DNA from: DALYLB01 sp964468345
GTDB taxonomy: Bacteria; Acidobacteriota; Blastocatellia; RBC074
Assembly: GCA_964468345.1 (NCBI GenBank)
Contig: CAYXVZ010000012.1
Span: 49,819 to 113,818, forward strand
Direction of reading: 5' to 3'
Length of the DNA: 64,000 nt
The translations under genes and the position numbers were made by a program. The notes under the pieces were generated by a model. That model saw only the letters and a program-made list of their open reading frames with translations. It was not told the DNA's origin and did no database searches. Below are positions 9,140 through 18,782 of the stretch, in pieces. The stretch's first letter is position 1. Every line of letters starts with the position of its first letter.

Positions 9140-9478
9140 TCAATCGCCCAGCCGTTTGGTCTCGGCGCGTTCAATGATGATGGCCATCGGCATCTCGCCC
9201 GTCTCCGCGGCTTTCGGGCAATGACGAAGCCCTTTCGGAATCACGATGCCTTCGCCTGCCTTCAGGATGTGATCGCCCGCTTCCGTTTGAAAGTTGATCT
9301 CGCCGCTCAGGACAACGAAGCATTCGTCTTCATTGTCGTGCGCGTGCCAGCGTTCGAACTCTCCCTGAAACTTCACGAGACGAATCGCGAAATCATCTAC
9401 ATTGGCCAGATTGACCGGCGCATAGGCCTTCGTAATCTGGTCGCCGGTTTGCGGAATCGAAAATGTTTTGACTTCCAT
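9140..9478 (-). CDS. small single-domain cupin
   Basis: The 112-residue protein is one cupin barrel. Motif 1 reads WHAHDNEDECFVVLSG with the metal-binding His-His-Glu pattern, and motif 2 reads IPKGLRHCPKA. AGGAGG immediately precedes the ATG. Small cupins of this type bind a divalent metal and may be isomerases, dioxygenases or simply sensors; no specific reaction can be assigned. It opens the minus-strand run cupin, M28 peptidase, PAL-like propeller, all closely spaced. Confidence 0.9.
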   Translation of the reverse strand: MEVKTFSIPQTGDQITKAYAPVNLANVDDFAIRLVKFQGEFERWHAHDNEDECFVVLSGEINFQTEAGDHILKAGEGIVIPKGLRHCPKAAETGEMPMAIIIERAETKRLGD

Positions 9479-9531
9479 CCTTCCTCCTCAGGCGCATCGT
9501 TTTTCGAATGGGTATTCAGGTACAGTAAAAA

Positions 9532-9622
9532 TTCAACACAAAGGTTCAAAGACTCAAGGGGTCAAAGATCCCCTTTGCAGATCGGCCTTCGAACCTTTGA
9601 TCCTTTGAACATTTGTGTTGAA
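9532..9622. repeat. intergenic hairpin with CAAAGGTTCAAAG words
   Basis: TTCAACACAAAGGTTCAAAG at the left is mirrored by CTTTGAACATTTGTGTTGAA at the right, with a further CAAAG/CTTTG region between. It lies between the cupin start and the amidohydrolase stop. Confidence 0.8.
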
Positions 9623-9652
9623 AAAAATTATTCATATAGAAACAGTGGACAT

Positions 9653-10927
9653 CTATTTCTTCACGATTGCCCCGCCCTTCATTACCCACTTCACGCGTTC
9701 GAGTTCCGTGACGTCTTTGGTCGGATCGCCGTCGACGGCGATCAGGTCCGCGAACTTGCCGGATTCGATGGCGCCGATGCTCTCTTCGAGGCCGAGCAGT
9801 TTGGACGCGTGGACCGTCGCGGTCTGGATTGCCTGAACCGGCGTCATCCCCAGTTTGACGTAAACCGCGAATTCGCGGGCATTCAATCCATGCGGATAGA
9901 CGGCCGCATCGGTGCCGAAGACGACGGGAACGCCCATTTTAAAGGCCGCGCCGATGTTCTTTCGCATTTCCGGCATGACGACTTTGGCCTTTGCCACCAG
10001 CGGCGCCGGCACACGCAGTTTTTCGTAGTTCTCCATAAACCAGTCGGTCAGGTAGAGCGTGGGCACGAGATAGGTGCCGCGCGCTTTCATCATCTTCACG
10101 GCCTCTTCGTCGATGTAGGTGCCATGCTCGATCGAATCGACGCCCGCCTGCACGGCGTACTTGATGCCGTCGCCGCCGTGCGCGTGCGCGGCGACTTTGC
10201 GGCCCGCGCGATGGGCTTCCTCGACGATGGTCTTCATCTCTTCGAGCGTATACTGCGCGGCCTTCGGATCGTCGCCATAAGAGAGCACGCCGCCCGTCGA
10301 ACAGATCTTGATCACATTTGCGCCGTACTTGATCACTTCGCGCGTTTTCTGCATCACGCCCGGCACGCCGTCGGCGACGCCGTCCGCCTTGTGATGAAAC
10401 TCGAACGGCAACAGGTTCTCATCGCAATGGCCGCCCGTGATGCCCAGGCTCGGCCCCGAGGCGACGATGCGCGGGCCGGGCACATCGCCGGCATCGATTG
10501 CATCGCGCAGGGCGATGTCGGCATATCCGCGCGCGCCTACATTGCGCACGGTCGTGAAGCCGGCATCGAGCGTCATCCGCGCATTGCGCGCGCCGACCAG
10601 CGCTTCGCGCGGAATCGAAATCGCCATTGAATTGATTGTCGCCAGATCGAAGGTCAGGTGCGTGTGGCTGTCGATCAGGCCCGGCAATAGCGTTTTGGCT
10701 CCCAGGTCGATGACCTCCGCGCCCGCGGGAATCATGGCATTCGCGCCCGCCGCAACGATGCGCCCGTTTTCGATCACGACGACGGCATTCGAAATCAACG
10801 ATCCGGTTTTGACATCCAGCATCCGGGCCGCTTTAACGGCCACCGCTCGCTGTTGGGATTGCGCCGGTTGCGGGACGGATGAAAGCGACGCGAGAGCGAG
10901 AACGAGCAAGAGAAGGACAACGCGCAT
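9653..10927 (-). CDS. secreted amidohydrolase, imidazolonepropionase-like
   Basis: The protein of about 424 residues starts at MRVVLLLLVLAL (ATG 10927, AAGGA upstream), a clear signal peptide. The metal-dependent hydrolase barrel shows DSHTHLTF, AAHAHGGDG, SIEHGTYID and FGTDAAVYPHG, the usual four metal and catalytic clusters. N- and C-terminal strands form the composite sandwich (ARMLDVKTGSLISNAVVVIENGRI at the front). Members called Xaa-Pro or Xaa-Arg dipeptidases act on peptides, so a periplasmic peptidase role fits the M28 neighbour. The frame continues upstream to 11170, but that part is translated hairpin repeat and was excluded. Confidence 0.93.
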   Translation of the reverse strand: MRVVLLLLVLALASLSSVPQPAQSQQRAVAVKAARMLDVKTGSLISNAVVVIENGRIVAAGANAMIPAGAEVIDLGAKTLLPGLIDSHTHLTFDLATINSMAISIPREALVGARNARMTLDAGFTTVRNVGARGYADIALRDAIDAGDVPGPRIVASGPSLGITGGHCDENLLPFEFHHKADGVADGVPGVMQKTREVIKYGANVIKICSTGGVLSYGDDPKAAQYTLEEMKTIVEEAHRAGRKVAAHAHGGDGIKYAVQAGVDSIEHGTYIDEEAVKMMKARGTYLVPTLYLTDWFMENYEKLRVPAPLVAKAKVVMPEMRKNIGAAFKMGVPVVFGTDAAVYPHGLNAREFAVYVKLGMTPVQAIQTATVHASKLLGLEESIGAIESGKFADLIAVDGDPTKDVTELERVKWVMKGGAIVKK

Positions 10928-10996
10928 AGAAGGGTTCCTTTGCGAATGAGGCATTGACGATCGTTTGGGCCAACGTGGCAACAAGCGAAAGAAGAA

Positions 10997-11145
10997 TTCA
11001 CCACGAAGAAACGAAGAGCACGAAGAAAGATGGAAAAAAAGAGGCCGAGAAAGGGATGGAAAGAATTGACAGATCCGGCGGTAAATTTCTCTCCGTCTCT
11101 CTATCTCTTCATCTTTCTTCGTGCTCTTCGTTTCTTCGTGGTGAA
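10997..11145. repeat. perfect 36-bp-arm hairpin of CACGAAG words
   Basis: The arms 10997-11032 and 11110-11145 are exact reverse complements (TTCACCACGAAGAAACGAAG... against ...CTTCGTTTCTTCGTGGTGAA), separated by 77 bp. The same words recur at 47045-47075, 49294 and 58407. Confidence 0.95.
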
Positions 11146-11328
11146 AACATTTCTTTGAATTCCAGACCACGCGCCGAAACGGCGATCAACACCGCGAATG
11201 ATTCCATACTACGGGAAATTTCCTGAGAATTTCGGTGGGCGGATCATACGGCGCATCGGGCTTGCGAGTCCAGACGTGGTATACTGCGGAAAATTTTTCA
11301 GCAATGCTCAGGGCAAGTGGTCACAACA

Positions 11329-11763
11329 ATGAAGCTCTATTTTTACCAGGCAAACTTTTGCGCCGAGTGCGGGAACGAGATGAAACCGCGCGCCAGTTGG
11401 GGACCGCGCTATTTTTGCGACGACTGTTCGCGGCAGATGGCCCCCACGCATCCCGTGAAATGGCTGCTGGCGGTGGTTCTCGGCTCGACGCTGCTGGTCT
11501 CCGCGTTGCATCGAAGCGACCGCGGGCCTTCCGTCGCGATGAATGCCAGCGTTTCCGCCACCGATGCCACGGCGCGCCGCGAACCGATCGTCCCTTCCGC
11601 AATTCCTTCTCCCGCCGCCGAGCCCACGATTTGCGGGGCGCGCACGAAAAAAGGAACCCCCTGCAAACATCGCACCTCCCCGGGCGAACGCTGCGCGCAA
11701 CATCGCGGCATGGCTTCCATGCTTGAACCTGCCATGAATGCCAAAGACGCAAAACAGCGCTGA
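11329..11763 (+). CDS. small zinc-ribbon membrane protein
   Basis: The 144-residue protein begins with a zinc ribbon (FCAECGNE then FCDDCSRQ), continues with one membrane segment (WLLAVVLGSTLLVSAL) and a Ser/Pro/Ala-rich linker, and ends with a second Cys/His motif (CGARTKKGTPCKHR then CAQHRG). The end motif resembles short HxxG or CxxH tails found in many bacterial proteins of unknown role. I chose the ATG at 11329; one at 11317 is also possible. It stands alone on the + strand. I recognise no family and assign no function. Confidence 0.75.
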   Translation: MKLYFYQANFCAECGNEMKPRASWGPRYFCDDCSRQMAPTHPVKWLLAVVLGSTLLVSALHRSDRGPSVAMNASVSATDATARREPIVPSAIPSPAAEPTICGARTKKGTPCKHRTSPGERCAQHRGMASMLEPAMNAKDAKQR

Positions 11764-11954
11764 ATCCGGTCATATATGCGCTGTTTCTTAAAAAAACAAA
11801 TCTTTACACTTTTTCCGACCAAAGCGCGTTTGCCTGCCTCTTATCGCGTGTAAGACAGCAAGGCCCTCTTTGCTGGGAATAAACAGACCCGCATTTTGCG
11901 GGCAATGGAATCAAACCGACCCGATGCGGTTTGGTGAGGATAAGGAAGGTATAT
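11764..11954 (+). promoter_or_regulatory. leader of small secreted protein gene with a short hairpin
   Basis: A hairpin CCCGCATTTTGCGGG at about 11888-11902 lies some 55 bp before the ATG of the next gene. The region is AT-rich upstream (CTTAAAAAAACAAATC) and probably carries the promoter. No known riboswitch was recognised. Confidence 0.35.
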
Positions 11955-12275
11955 ATGAAAAAGCTTTATACGATTTTGACCTTTGTGATGTTGGCCACCG
12001 TTCTGTCCGCCAGCGCGCTGGCGCAGAACAGCCGCGGCATCGACCGCCGGCAGCATGAACAGCGGGAGCGCATCCAGCAGGGCGTTCGCTCCGGCGAACT
12101 GACCCGACGGGAAGCGAACCGGCTGCGCTTTGATCAGTTTCAGATCCGCCGCCAGGAACGCCGCGCGGAAGCCGATGGCGTGCTGACGGCCCGGGAGCGT
12201 TTCCGCATCAATCGCAATCTCAATGAATCCAGCCGGGATATCCGTCGTCTGAAAAACAATCGCCGCGATCGCTAG
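11955..12275 (+). CDS. small secreted basic protein, paralogue of the next gene
   Basis: The 106-residue protein has a signal peptide (MKKLYTILTFVMLATVLSASALAQ) and a mature part that is almost all charged helix. It shares RIQQGVRSGELTRREANRL and ADGVLTARERFRI with the next gene downstream. The pattern of short helix pairs with SGELTxxEAxRL and ADGxxTxxER resembles EF-hand-like or YMGG-type repeats in secreted bacterial proteins; it could bind metal or envelope components. AAGGAAGG lies 6-10 bases before the ATG. A strong hairpin follows at 12303. Confidence 0.85.
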   Translation: MKKLYTILTFVMLATVLSASALAQNSRGIDRRQHEQRERIQQGVRSGELTRREANRLRFDQFQIRRQERRAEADGVLTARERFRINRNLNESSRDIRRLKNNRRDR

Positions 12276-12302
12276 GAGAACGCTCCCTGATTGATTGTCT
12301 GT

Positions 12303-12343
12303 AGGAATCGGGGCTGTACCAGCTTTGTGTCAGCCCCGATTCC
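12303..12343 (+). terminator. hairpin terminator after small secreted protein gene
   Basis: GGAATCGGGGCTG pairs exactly with CAGCCCCGATTCC across a 15-base loop, 28 bp after the stop. There is no U run after it, so termination may need a factor. Confidence 0.6.
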
Positions 12344-12481
12344 GATGAAACCGACGGTCAATTATTTTCGACCATCCTCCATCTCACGCGCTCTCAAGGG
12401 GCGTACAATGCGCGTGGCCTCGCTCGTGTGGCACTGTGAATGAACTTTTTATTCTTTGCTTTGAAGGAGCTAACCAACACC

Positions 12482-12817
12482 ATGAAAAAAACAATTTCTC
12501 TTCTGTCTGTGATTACCTTTTCGCTTCTGCTGTCGATGGTTTCGTTCGCGCAGGACGGATCCAATAAGACCCCGGGTGTCCGCAATCGTCAGGGGAATCA
12601 GCAGCGCCGCATCCGGCAGGGCGTTCGCTCCGGCGAACTGACCAAGAGCGAAGCCATTCGCCTCGAAAAGGAACAGAAAGAGATTCAGCAGGAGAAGAAA
12701 GAAGCCAAGGCCGACGGCGTCGTCACCGCGGAAGAGCGCAAGGATATTCATCAGGAACAAAATCAGGCCAGCCGCCGCATCTATCGCAAGAAGCACAATA
12801 GCCGGGATCGGAAGTAA
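12482..12817 (+). CDS. small secreted charged protein, second paralogue
   Basis: The 111-residue protein has a signal peptide (MKKTISLLSVITFSLLLSMVSFAQ) and shares IRQGVRSGELTKSEAIRL, ADGVVTAEER and a terminal NSRDRK with the preceding gene. The two are tandem duplicates that have diverged in between. GGAG stands about 15 bases before the ATG at 12482. The mature part is highly charged and should be helical. I know no characterised member; an envelope or metal-linked role is only a guess. Confidence 0.85.
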   Translation: MKKTISLLSVITFSLLLSMVSFAQDGSNKTPGVRNRQGNQQRRIRQGVRSGELTKSEAIRLEKEQKEIQQEKKEAKADGVVTAEERKDIHQEQNQASRRIYRKKHNSRDRK

Positions 12818-12821
12818 TGCA

Positions 12822-12890
12822 GAAGGGGCGAGAGGTGAGGGGCGAGGGGCGAGCATTTTCGCCATCAGATCTCACGCTCGCCACGTTGCA
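12822..12890. repeat. GGGGCGA-word repeat
   Basis: Repeated GAGGGGCGAGAGG/GAGGGGCGAGG words just after the stop codon belong to the same set as the repeats at 29018-29060, 61186-61412 and 63821-64000. A short mirrored part (ATCTCACGCTCGCC) follows. Confidence 0.65.
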
Positions 12891-12932
12891 GGGAAGAACA
12901 AGTTGATTGCTTTGCCGGGATCATCCCCCAAG

Positions 12933-12975
12933 CGCCGCGCGAACCACTCTTCGCGCGGCGTTCTTGTTTCTTGAC
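12933..12975 (+). terminator. rho-independent terminator
   Basis: CGCCGCGCGAA pairs with TTCGCGCGGCG over a 6-base loop and is followed by the T-rich TTCTTGTTTCTT. It lies between the small secreted protein gene and the tRNA, so it ends the upstream transcript. Confidence 0.8.
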
Positions 12976-13019
12976 GCAACCTGAGAGCGTCCACTATCAT
13001 CAATTGCGTTTTAACCGAA

Positions 13020-13712
<693 letters not shown>

Positions 13713-13714
13713 AA

Positions 13715-13896
13715 ATGCAGGAGGCAGGAATGGGAAGGAAGCAGGAGGCAGCGGCAGTAGGCAGTACTTTTGCCGAGTTATAACTGATATTGAATCGACT
13801 TTAAGAAAATTGCGATCCTGGCTTGGACCCTGCCTACTGCTGCTGCCTCCTGCTTCCTTCCTATTCCAGCCGCTGCCTCCTGCTTCCTTCCTATAA
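13715..13896. repeat. intergenic hairpin of GGAGGCAG words
   Basis: The left arm (GCAGGAGGCAGG, GAAGGAAGCAGGAGGCAGCGG, GTAGGCAG) is mirrored by the right arm (CTGCCTACTGCTGCTGCC, TCCTGCTTCCTTCC) around a 90-bp centre. The right end overlaps the last codons of the beta-CASP gene. Related elements stand at 28797 and 31207 and 61216. Confidence 0.85.
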
Positions 13897-15282
13897 CTCA
13901 TACTTCTGCAAATACTCCGGGATTTCCACCTTCCAGCCGAATTTCTCGACAATCTTATCGCGCATGCTTTCGGCGGCGTCCATTTCGCCGTGAACGAGAA
14001 AGACGCATTCCGGCGCGCGTTTGAAGCCGCCGAGCCATTGCAGGATTTCGCGGTTGTCCGCATGGGCCGAGAGGTTTTGCAGCGTTTCGATGTGCGCGTT
14101 GACAGGAATCATTTCGCCGAAGATTTTGATTTCCTTTTCGCCGTCGACCAGGCGGCGGCCGCGCGTGCCTTCGGCCTGAAAGCCGACAAAGATGATGGTG
14201 TTGCGCTCATCGGGCAGGCGGCGGCGCAGATGATGCAGAATGCGGCCGCCGGTGGCCATGCCGCTGGCGGAGATAACGATCGAAGACTCTTCCTGTGCCG
14301 AAACATTCTTTGAATCCTGGATCGACTTGGCCAGATTGAATCGCCGCGTGGCCAGCGGATTCAATCGTTCGTCGAGCAGGTCTTTCATCGCGATGTCATG
14401 GTCCTCCTTGTGCCGCAGATAGAGCTTGGTCGCGCTGACGGCCATCGGGCTGTCGACGAAAACGGACAGGACGGGAATGCGCTCCTCGTTTTCGAGTTCG
14501 CGGATGAGATAGAGCAATTGCTGCGTGCGCCCGACCGCAAAGGCCGGAATCAATACGTGGCCCTTGCGCTCCGCGGTTTGATTGATGATTTCCGCAAGGC
14601 GCGCCTTGACGTCATAATCGGGATGCTCCCGATTGCCATAGGTCGATTCGATGACCAGATAGTCGGCTTCTTCCACAGCTTCCGGGTCATTGATGATGGG
14701 TTCGTTATACCGGCCGATATCGCCCGTCAGGACGAGCTTTTTGCGCGATCCGTCGCTGCACTCGACTTCGAGTTTGACGAAACTCGATCCCAGGATGTGA
14801 CCGGCCGTGACGAATTCAAAGCCGATCTTGGGCGTCAGCTCCACGTGCCGGTGATAGGCGACCGGGCGAAGCTTTCGCAAGGAATGGTTCGCGTCTTTTT
14901 CCGAATACAGCGGCAGGGCCGGACTGTGTTTGCTTTTGCCGGTTTTGTTGAAATACGAGGCGTCTTCTTCCTGCAATCGCGCGGAGTCGGGCAGCATAAT
15001 GCGCGCCAGTTCGACCGTCGCGGGCGTTGCATAGACCGATCCGTCGAATCCGTCCCGCACCAGTCGCGGCAGATAGCCCGTATGATCGATGTGCGCGTGC
15101 GTCAGAATCACGGCGTTGATCGATGCCGGCGTAATTGGAAACGGCTCCCAATTGCGCAATCGCAATTCCTTCAAACCCTGAAACAATCCGCAATCCACCA
15201 GGACGCGGTAGCCGCCGGCCTCGATCATATGCTTCGATCCGGTCACGGTTCGCGTCGCCCCCAAGAATTGTATGTACGCCAT
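13891..15282 (-). CDS. MBL-fold beta-CASP ribonuclease-like protein
   Basis: The 463-residue protein is a metallo-beta-lactamase with a beta-CASP cap and a C-terminal RNA-specificity domain, as in CPSF73 and bacterial/archaeal homologues. Motif 2 is THAHIDHTG, motif 4 is TGDIGRYNEP, and beta-CASP motifs are IESTYGNREHP, PAFAVGRTQQ and ISASGMATGGRILHH, followed by VNAHIETLQNLSAHAD and FLVHGE. All zinc ligands are present. The likely role is RNA processing or decay in the cytoplasm. AGGAG stands before the ATG at 15282. The last few codons lie in a repeat element. Confidence 0.95.
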   Translation of the reverse strand: MAYIQFLGATRTVTGSKHMIEAGGYRVLVDCGLFQGLKELRLRNWEPFPITPASINAVILTHAHIDHTGYLPRLVRDGFDGSVYATPATVELARIMLPDSARLQEEDASYFNKTGKSKHSPALPLYSEKDANHSLRKLRPVAYHRHVELTPKIGFEFVTAGHILGSSFVKLEVECSDGSRKKLVLTGDIGRYNEPIINDPEAVEEADYLVIESTYGNREHPDYDVKARLAEIINQTAERKGHVLIPAFAVGRTQQLLYLIRELENEERIPVLSVFVDSPMAVSATKLYLRHKEDHDIAMKDLLDERLNPLATRRFNLAKSIQDSKNVSAQEESSIVISASGMATGGRILHHLRRRLPDERNTIIFVGFQAEGTRGRRLVDGEKEIKIFGEMIPVNAHIETLQNLSAHADNREILQWLGGFKRAPECVFLVHGEMDAAESMRDKIVEKFGWKVEIPEYLQKYEL

Positions 15283-15308
15283 TGATGGTCTCCTGTTTTT
15301 CCGAGCGT

Positions 15309-15505
15309 GCGTCCCGGGGGCGCAGGCATCCCTGCCTGCCCCGGGGTCGCGGGCATCCTTGCCCGCGCGTCATTTTTCGTTAGTTTGCAGTAGAAAGGGG
15401 AATTCAACAACTCAATTGCATTGCCGGAGCCAGGCACGCGTTTCCGAACTCGTTGACCTGCGGGCAAGGATGCCCGCGACCCCGGGGCAGGCAGGGATGC
15501 GCTCC
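15309..15505. repeat. pair of facing palindromic repeats (GCGGGCAAGGATGCCCGC words)
   Basis: The stretch 15313-15372 (GGCAGGCATCCCTGCCTGCC-like, CCCCGGGGTCGCGGGCAT, CCTTGCCCGCGCG) is found in reverse complement at about 15459-15502. Each half is also made of shorter palindromes. It lies between the beta-CASP start and the TonB receptor stop. Confidence 0.85.
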
Positions 15506-15541
15506 CAATAAAAAAGCGGAGGCTGTTTTGCAGCCTCCGCC
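15506..15541 (-). terminator. rho-independent terminator of the TonB-dependent receptor gene
   Basis: On the minus strand GGCGGAGGCTG, loop CAAAA, CAGCCTCCGC is followed by TTTTTTATTG, 28 bp after the stop at 15570. This is a textbook intrinsic terminator. Confidence 0.92.
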
Positions 15542-15569
15542 AGAAAGTCGCGATTGTATGTTGATTGAT

Positions 15570-18500
15570 TTAGAACTGGAACCGCGCGCCCAGTTGCACC
15601 TGGAAGGGCACGCCCGGGTTGTTGGTGATGATGGTGTTTCCGCTGGCATCTTTCAGCTTGCGGAAGTTTGGATTGGTCGGCAGTCCGAAGCCGCAACCAA
15701 CGGCAGAGGGGGTGCAATACGTGGTCTGCGGTCCCGCATAGGTCGAGTTTTCAAAATTGAACAGATTGAAGAACTCGGCGGAGATCGTCAGGCCGCGCTT
15801 TTCGCCCAGGCCAAAGCGCTTCTGAACGCGGGTATCCACGTTATAGAAGGGCAGGTTGCGGAACGCATTGCGCTTGTAAGGAACGCCGAACGACGCATAG
15901 GGACGATCGTTGTTCACGCCGTCGCCGTTTCGATCCGAACCCACCGTCGCGTTGAGCGGGCGGCCCGAATTCAGGCGAACGTTGCCGGCGACTTCAAACC
16001 CGAAGGGCATGAAGAACACGCTGTTGAGCAGGAACTGATGCCGCTGATCGAGAATGGAGTAATTGAATTCCGGCGCCAGATCGAAGGTGTTCATATACTG
16101 CACGCCGCCGGCGTCGCGTTCATTATCGTCGTCGGATTTGTTTTCCGCGAGGGTATAGAACATGCCGAACTGTCCCCAGCTCCGGCGCAGGTTGGCGCGA
16201 ACTGTGAAGGCCGTGTAACGAGCTTTCGCGGTCGATTCACGCAGCTGGAAACTGCCGAAGGCGATGCCGCTCTGGATATTCAGCGGGCGGTTGTTCACGC
16301 CGATGATGGGACGGCCTTCCGCGTCGATGCTGCTCGGCGCGGCCAGGTTCAGTTCGCGGTTGCGCTGCAGGCGCGAGGTGTTGACCTTGCGGAAATCCGC
16401 GCCGAGGCTCAGGCCGCGGGCGAATTCACGCTCGATGCCCACGCCATACTGCAGCGAGCGCGGGTTGCGATAGTCGTTGGCGAATGCGATCGGCGCAAGG
16501 CCGTTCGGAACCGCCGAGTTGAAGGGCAGGCCCAGGCGCTGCGCGATCGTGCCGATCTCCGTCAGCGTCAGTGGACGCAGGTTGCTCAGATTCGGCACGA
16601 AGCCGATCAGGCCGAGCTGTTCAAACAGGCTGTCGCAGGCCGTGATACTCGGACAGGAGGCCGTCGGAACGAAGGTCGCCGAAACGAGCGGGAACGGCAG
16701 GTTCACCGAAAGATCGCCGGCCGGCGAACGGAAGTTATTGTACGGACCCGCGAAGAGCAGGGCCGGCGTGCGGGCATAATACATTCCCGCATCGGCGCGA
16801 ATGACGGTCTTGCCGCTGTTCTTCGGATCCCAGGCGAAACCGAGACGCGGCGCCACCTGACCCGTGAAGTCCGGGAAAAAGGTCGGATCGACGCCGCGGC
16901 CGTTGCCGATGCGCGATCTGAATTGTCGGACGATGTTCACCAGCGCGGTGTTCGAGGCATCCGGCTGGGGATTGAACTGCGATTCCCAGCGGACGCCATA
17001 ATTCAGCGTGAAGTTCGGTTTGATGCGCCATGCATCCTGCGCGAACAGCGCGAATTCATCGCCGCTGAATGAAGCTTTCAGGTTGCCGATCTGCTGCGCA
17101 AGCGTCGCCTGATTGGCCGCAAGATTGAAAGGCCGTCCCGCCGCGCCGCCCGAAAGCGCATCGAGCACCTGCGCGACGCCCGCCGCCGTCGCGGTGTTGA
17201 CGCCGCCAATGGCGTAGGTGCCGAACTGGTTGAAGCCGAAGACCTGGTCGACGAAGGTGTGATTCCACTCCGCGCCGAACTTGGTCGTGTGATTGCCCAG
17301 GATCCAGGTCAGGTTTTCCGACACCTGGAAGCGCCAGTCGGACTGCGTCGTGGGCAGGAAGTTGCGAGCGCCGATGCTGCCGATCGCGCTGTTGACGTTC
17401 GGATTGGTCGAGTTCGCCGTGCGCGGACGCTCTTCGCGCGAATACTGCGCGCGAAGCTCGTTCGAGAGTGTCGGGCCGAAGAAGTTGTTGAACTGGCCCG
17501 CGATGGTATTGGTGTTGTTCTTTTCCGTGCCGTTGTTGCTCAGCGCGCGGTTGGTTGTGGGATCCGGCGCGCCGCCGGTCGCGTTGGCATTGACGCCCTC
17601 GTTCCGGCTGTAGTTGTAACGGACGTTGAAACGGCCGCCGCCGCTGAACTGATAATCATAGCGGCCCAGGAGGGCAATCGCATCATTCGTTTCCTGATAG
17701 GGAACCTCGAGCTGCCGGAAGGAATCGAACAGCGCGCGCGAAGGAGCGCTCAGCGCGTTGAAGGTCGCCGTATCACTCTGCAGCAGGTTGAGCAGCGTGA
17801 AGACCACGTTGCGGTCCTGCCGGATTCGCTGTTGCTCGTACGATCCGAAGAAAAAGCTCTTGTCCTTGGTGATCGGGCCGCCCACCGAACCGCCCCACTG
17901 TTGCTGCGTCGGCGCGCCCGGGATCTCGCGGTTTCGCGCCCTGGCGATCGCGGACAGAATCTCGTTGCTGCGCGAAAGCTGTTCCGGACGATGCAGGTAA
18001 AAGGCCGAACCGTGAAATTCGTTCGTTCCCGACTTGGTGATGGCGTTGACGATGCCGCCCGTCGAACGACCGAATTCGGCCGAATAGCCGGCCGCGACGA
18101 CCTGGAATTCCTGAATGGATTCCTGCGGAATCGTGTAGCCGTTGTTCGAACGCTCGCCGCCGCGGATGCCGCCGAAAAAGGGCTGGTTATAGTCCGCGCC
18201 GTCGATCTGAATGTTGGAGTTGATGCCGCGCTGGCCCGAGAGTGAAATCTGTCCGCGGGTCGCATTGTCGACGATTGCCGTCGGCGTCAACTGCACGAAG
18301 TCCTGGAACCGGCGTCCGTTGATGGGCAGGTTCTCGATCGACTTCTGGTTGAACAGCGCGTCCGGCTGAATCGCCGTGGTCTGCAGCGTGTCGGCCGAAA
18401 TCGTCACGGATTCCGAAACGCCGCCCACGCCCATCGTGACGTTCAAGTCGGTGACCTGTCCGACCGTGACCGGAACGTCCTTGATCTCGGTCTGCTTGAA

Positions 18501-18782
18501 GCCGGAGCTATCGGCCGTCACGGTATAAACGCCCGGCGGCAAGAGAACAAAGCGATAAAGCCCCTCTTCGCTGCTGGTCGCCGTCTGCGAAAAGCCTGTC
18601 TGGGTGTTGGTGGCTTTGACCGTTGCGTTCGGCACGGCCGCGCCGCTGCTGTCTTTTACGGAACCGGTGATCTGTCCCGTGGTCGCCTGTGCCTGCGCAA
18701 AGGCCTTATTGGCGCTCAACGTCAGCGCAAAGCCAAGCAACAGACAGGCGCTGACTATTCGAACCAAGATGGATCTAGACAT
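15570..18782 (-). CDS. Oar-like TonB-dependent outer-membrane receptor with carboxypeptidase-regulatory domain
   Basis: The 1070-residue protein has a signal peptide ending at AFAQA (about 30). A carboxypeptidase-regulatory-like domain follows at about 35-115 (GQITGSVKDSSGAAVPNATV, LLPPGVYTVTA), then a plug domain with LPINGRRFQDFVQLTP and QIDGADYNQP. A long barrel ends in the aromatic QLGARFQF typical of outer-membrane proteins. This architecture is the Oar family greatly expanded in Acidobacteria; members probably import large nutrients using TonB energy. AGGAG precedes the ATG. The gene is monocistronic with its own terminator. The substrate cannot be told. Confidence 0.95.
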   Translation of the reverse strand: MSRSILVRIVSACLLLGFALTLSANKAFAQAQATTGQITGSVKDSSGAAVPNATVKATNTQTGFSQTATSSEEGLYRFVLLPPGVYTVTADSSGFKQTEIKDVPVTVGQVTDLNVTMGVGGVSESVTISADTLQTTAIQPDALFNQKSIENLPINGRRFQDFVQLTPTAIVDNATRGQISLSGQRGINSNIQIDGADYNQPFFGGIRGGERSNNGYTIPQESIQEFQVVAAGYSAEFGRSTGGIVNAITKSGTNEFHGSAFYLHRPEQLSRSNEILSAIARARNREIPGAPTQQQWGGSVGGPITKDKSFFFGSYEQQRIRQDRNVVFTLLNLLQSDTATFNALSAPSRALFDSFRQLEVPYQETNDAIALLGRYDYQFSGGGRFNVRYNYSRNEGVNANATGGAPDPTTNRALSNNGTEKNNTNTIAGQFNNFFGPTLSNELRAQYSREERPRTANSTNPNVNSAIGSIGARNFLPTTQSDWRFQVSENLTWILGNHTTKFGAEWNHTFVDQVFGFNQFGTYAIGGVNTATAAGVAQVLDALSGGAAGRPFNLAANQATLAQQIGNLKASFSGDEFALFAQDAWRIKPNFTLNYGVRWESQFNPQPDASNTALVNIVRQFRSRIGNGRGVDPTFFPDFTGQVAPRLGFAWDPKNSGKTVIRADAGMYYARTPALLFAGPYNNFRSPAGDLSVNLPFPLVSATFVPTASCPSITACDSLFEQLGLIGFVPNLSNLRPLTLTEIGTIAQRLGLPFNSAVPNGLAPIAFANDYRNPRSLQYGVGIEREFARGLSLGADFRKVNTSRLQRNRELNLAAPSSIDAEGRPIIGVNNRPLNIQSGIAFGSFQLRESTAKARYTAFTVRANLRRSWGQFGMFYTLAENKSDDDNERDAGGVQYMNTFDLAPEFNYSILDQRHQFLLNSVFFMPFGFEVAGNVRLNSGRPLNATVGSDRNGDGVNNDRPYASFGVPYKRNAFRNLPFYNVDTRVQKRFGLGEKRGLTISAEFFNLFNFENSTYAGPQTTYCTPSAVGCGFGLPTNPNFRKLKDASGNTIITNNPGVPFQVQLGARFQF

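Noticed and set aside
9221..10630. 469-codon + strand frame
   Set aside because: It is antisense to the cupin and the amidohydrolase and has no domain.
10928..11170. N-terminal extension of the amidohydrolase
   Set aside because: It translates the CACGAAG hairpin; the signal peptide begins at 10927.
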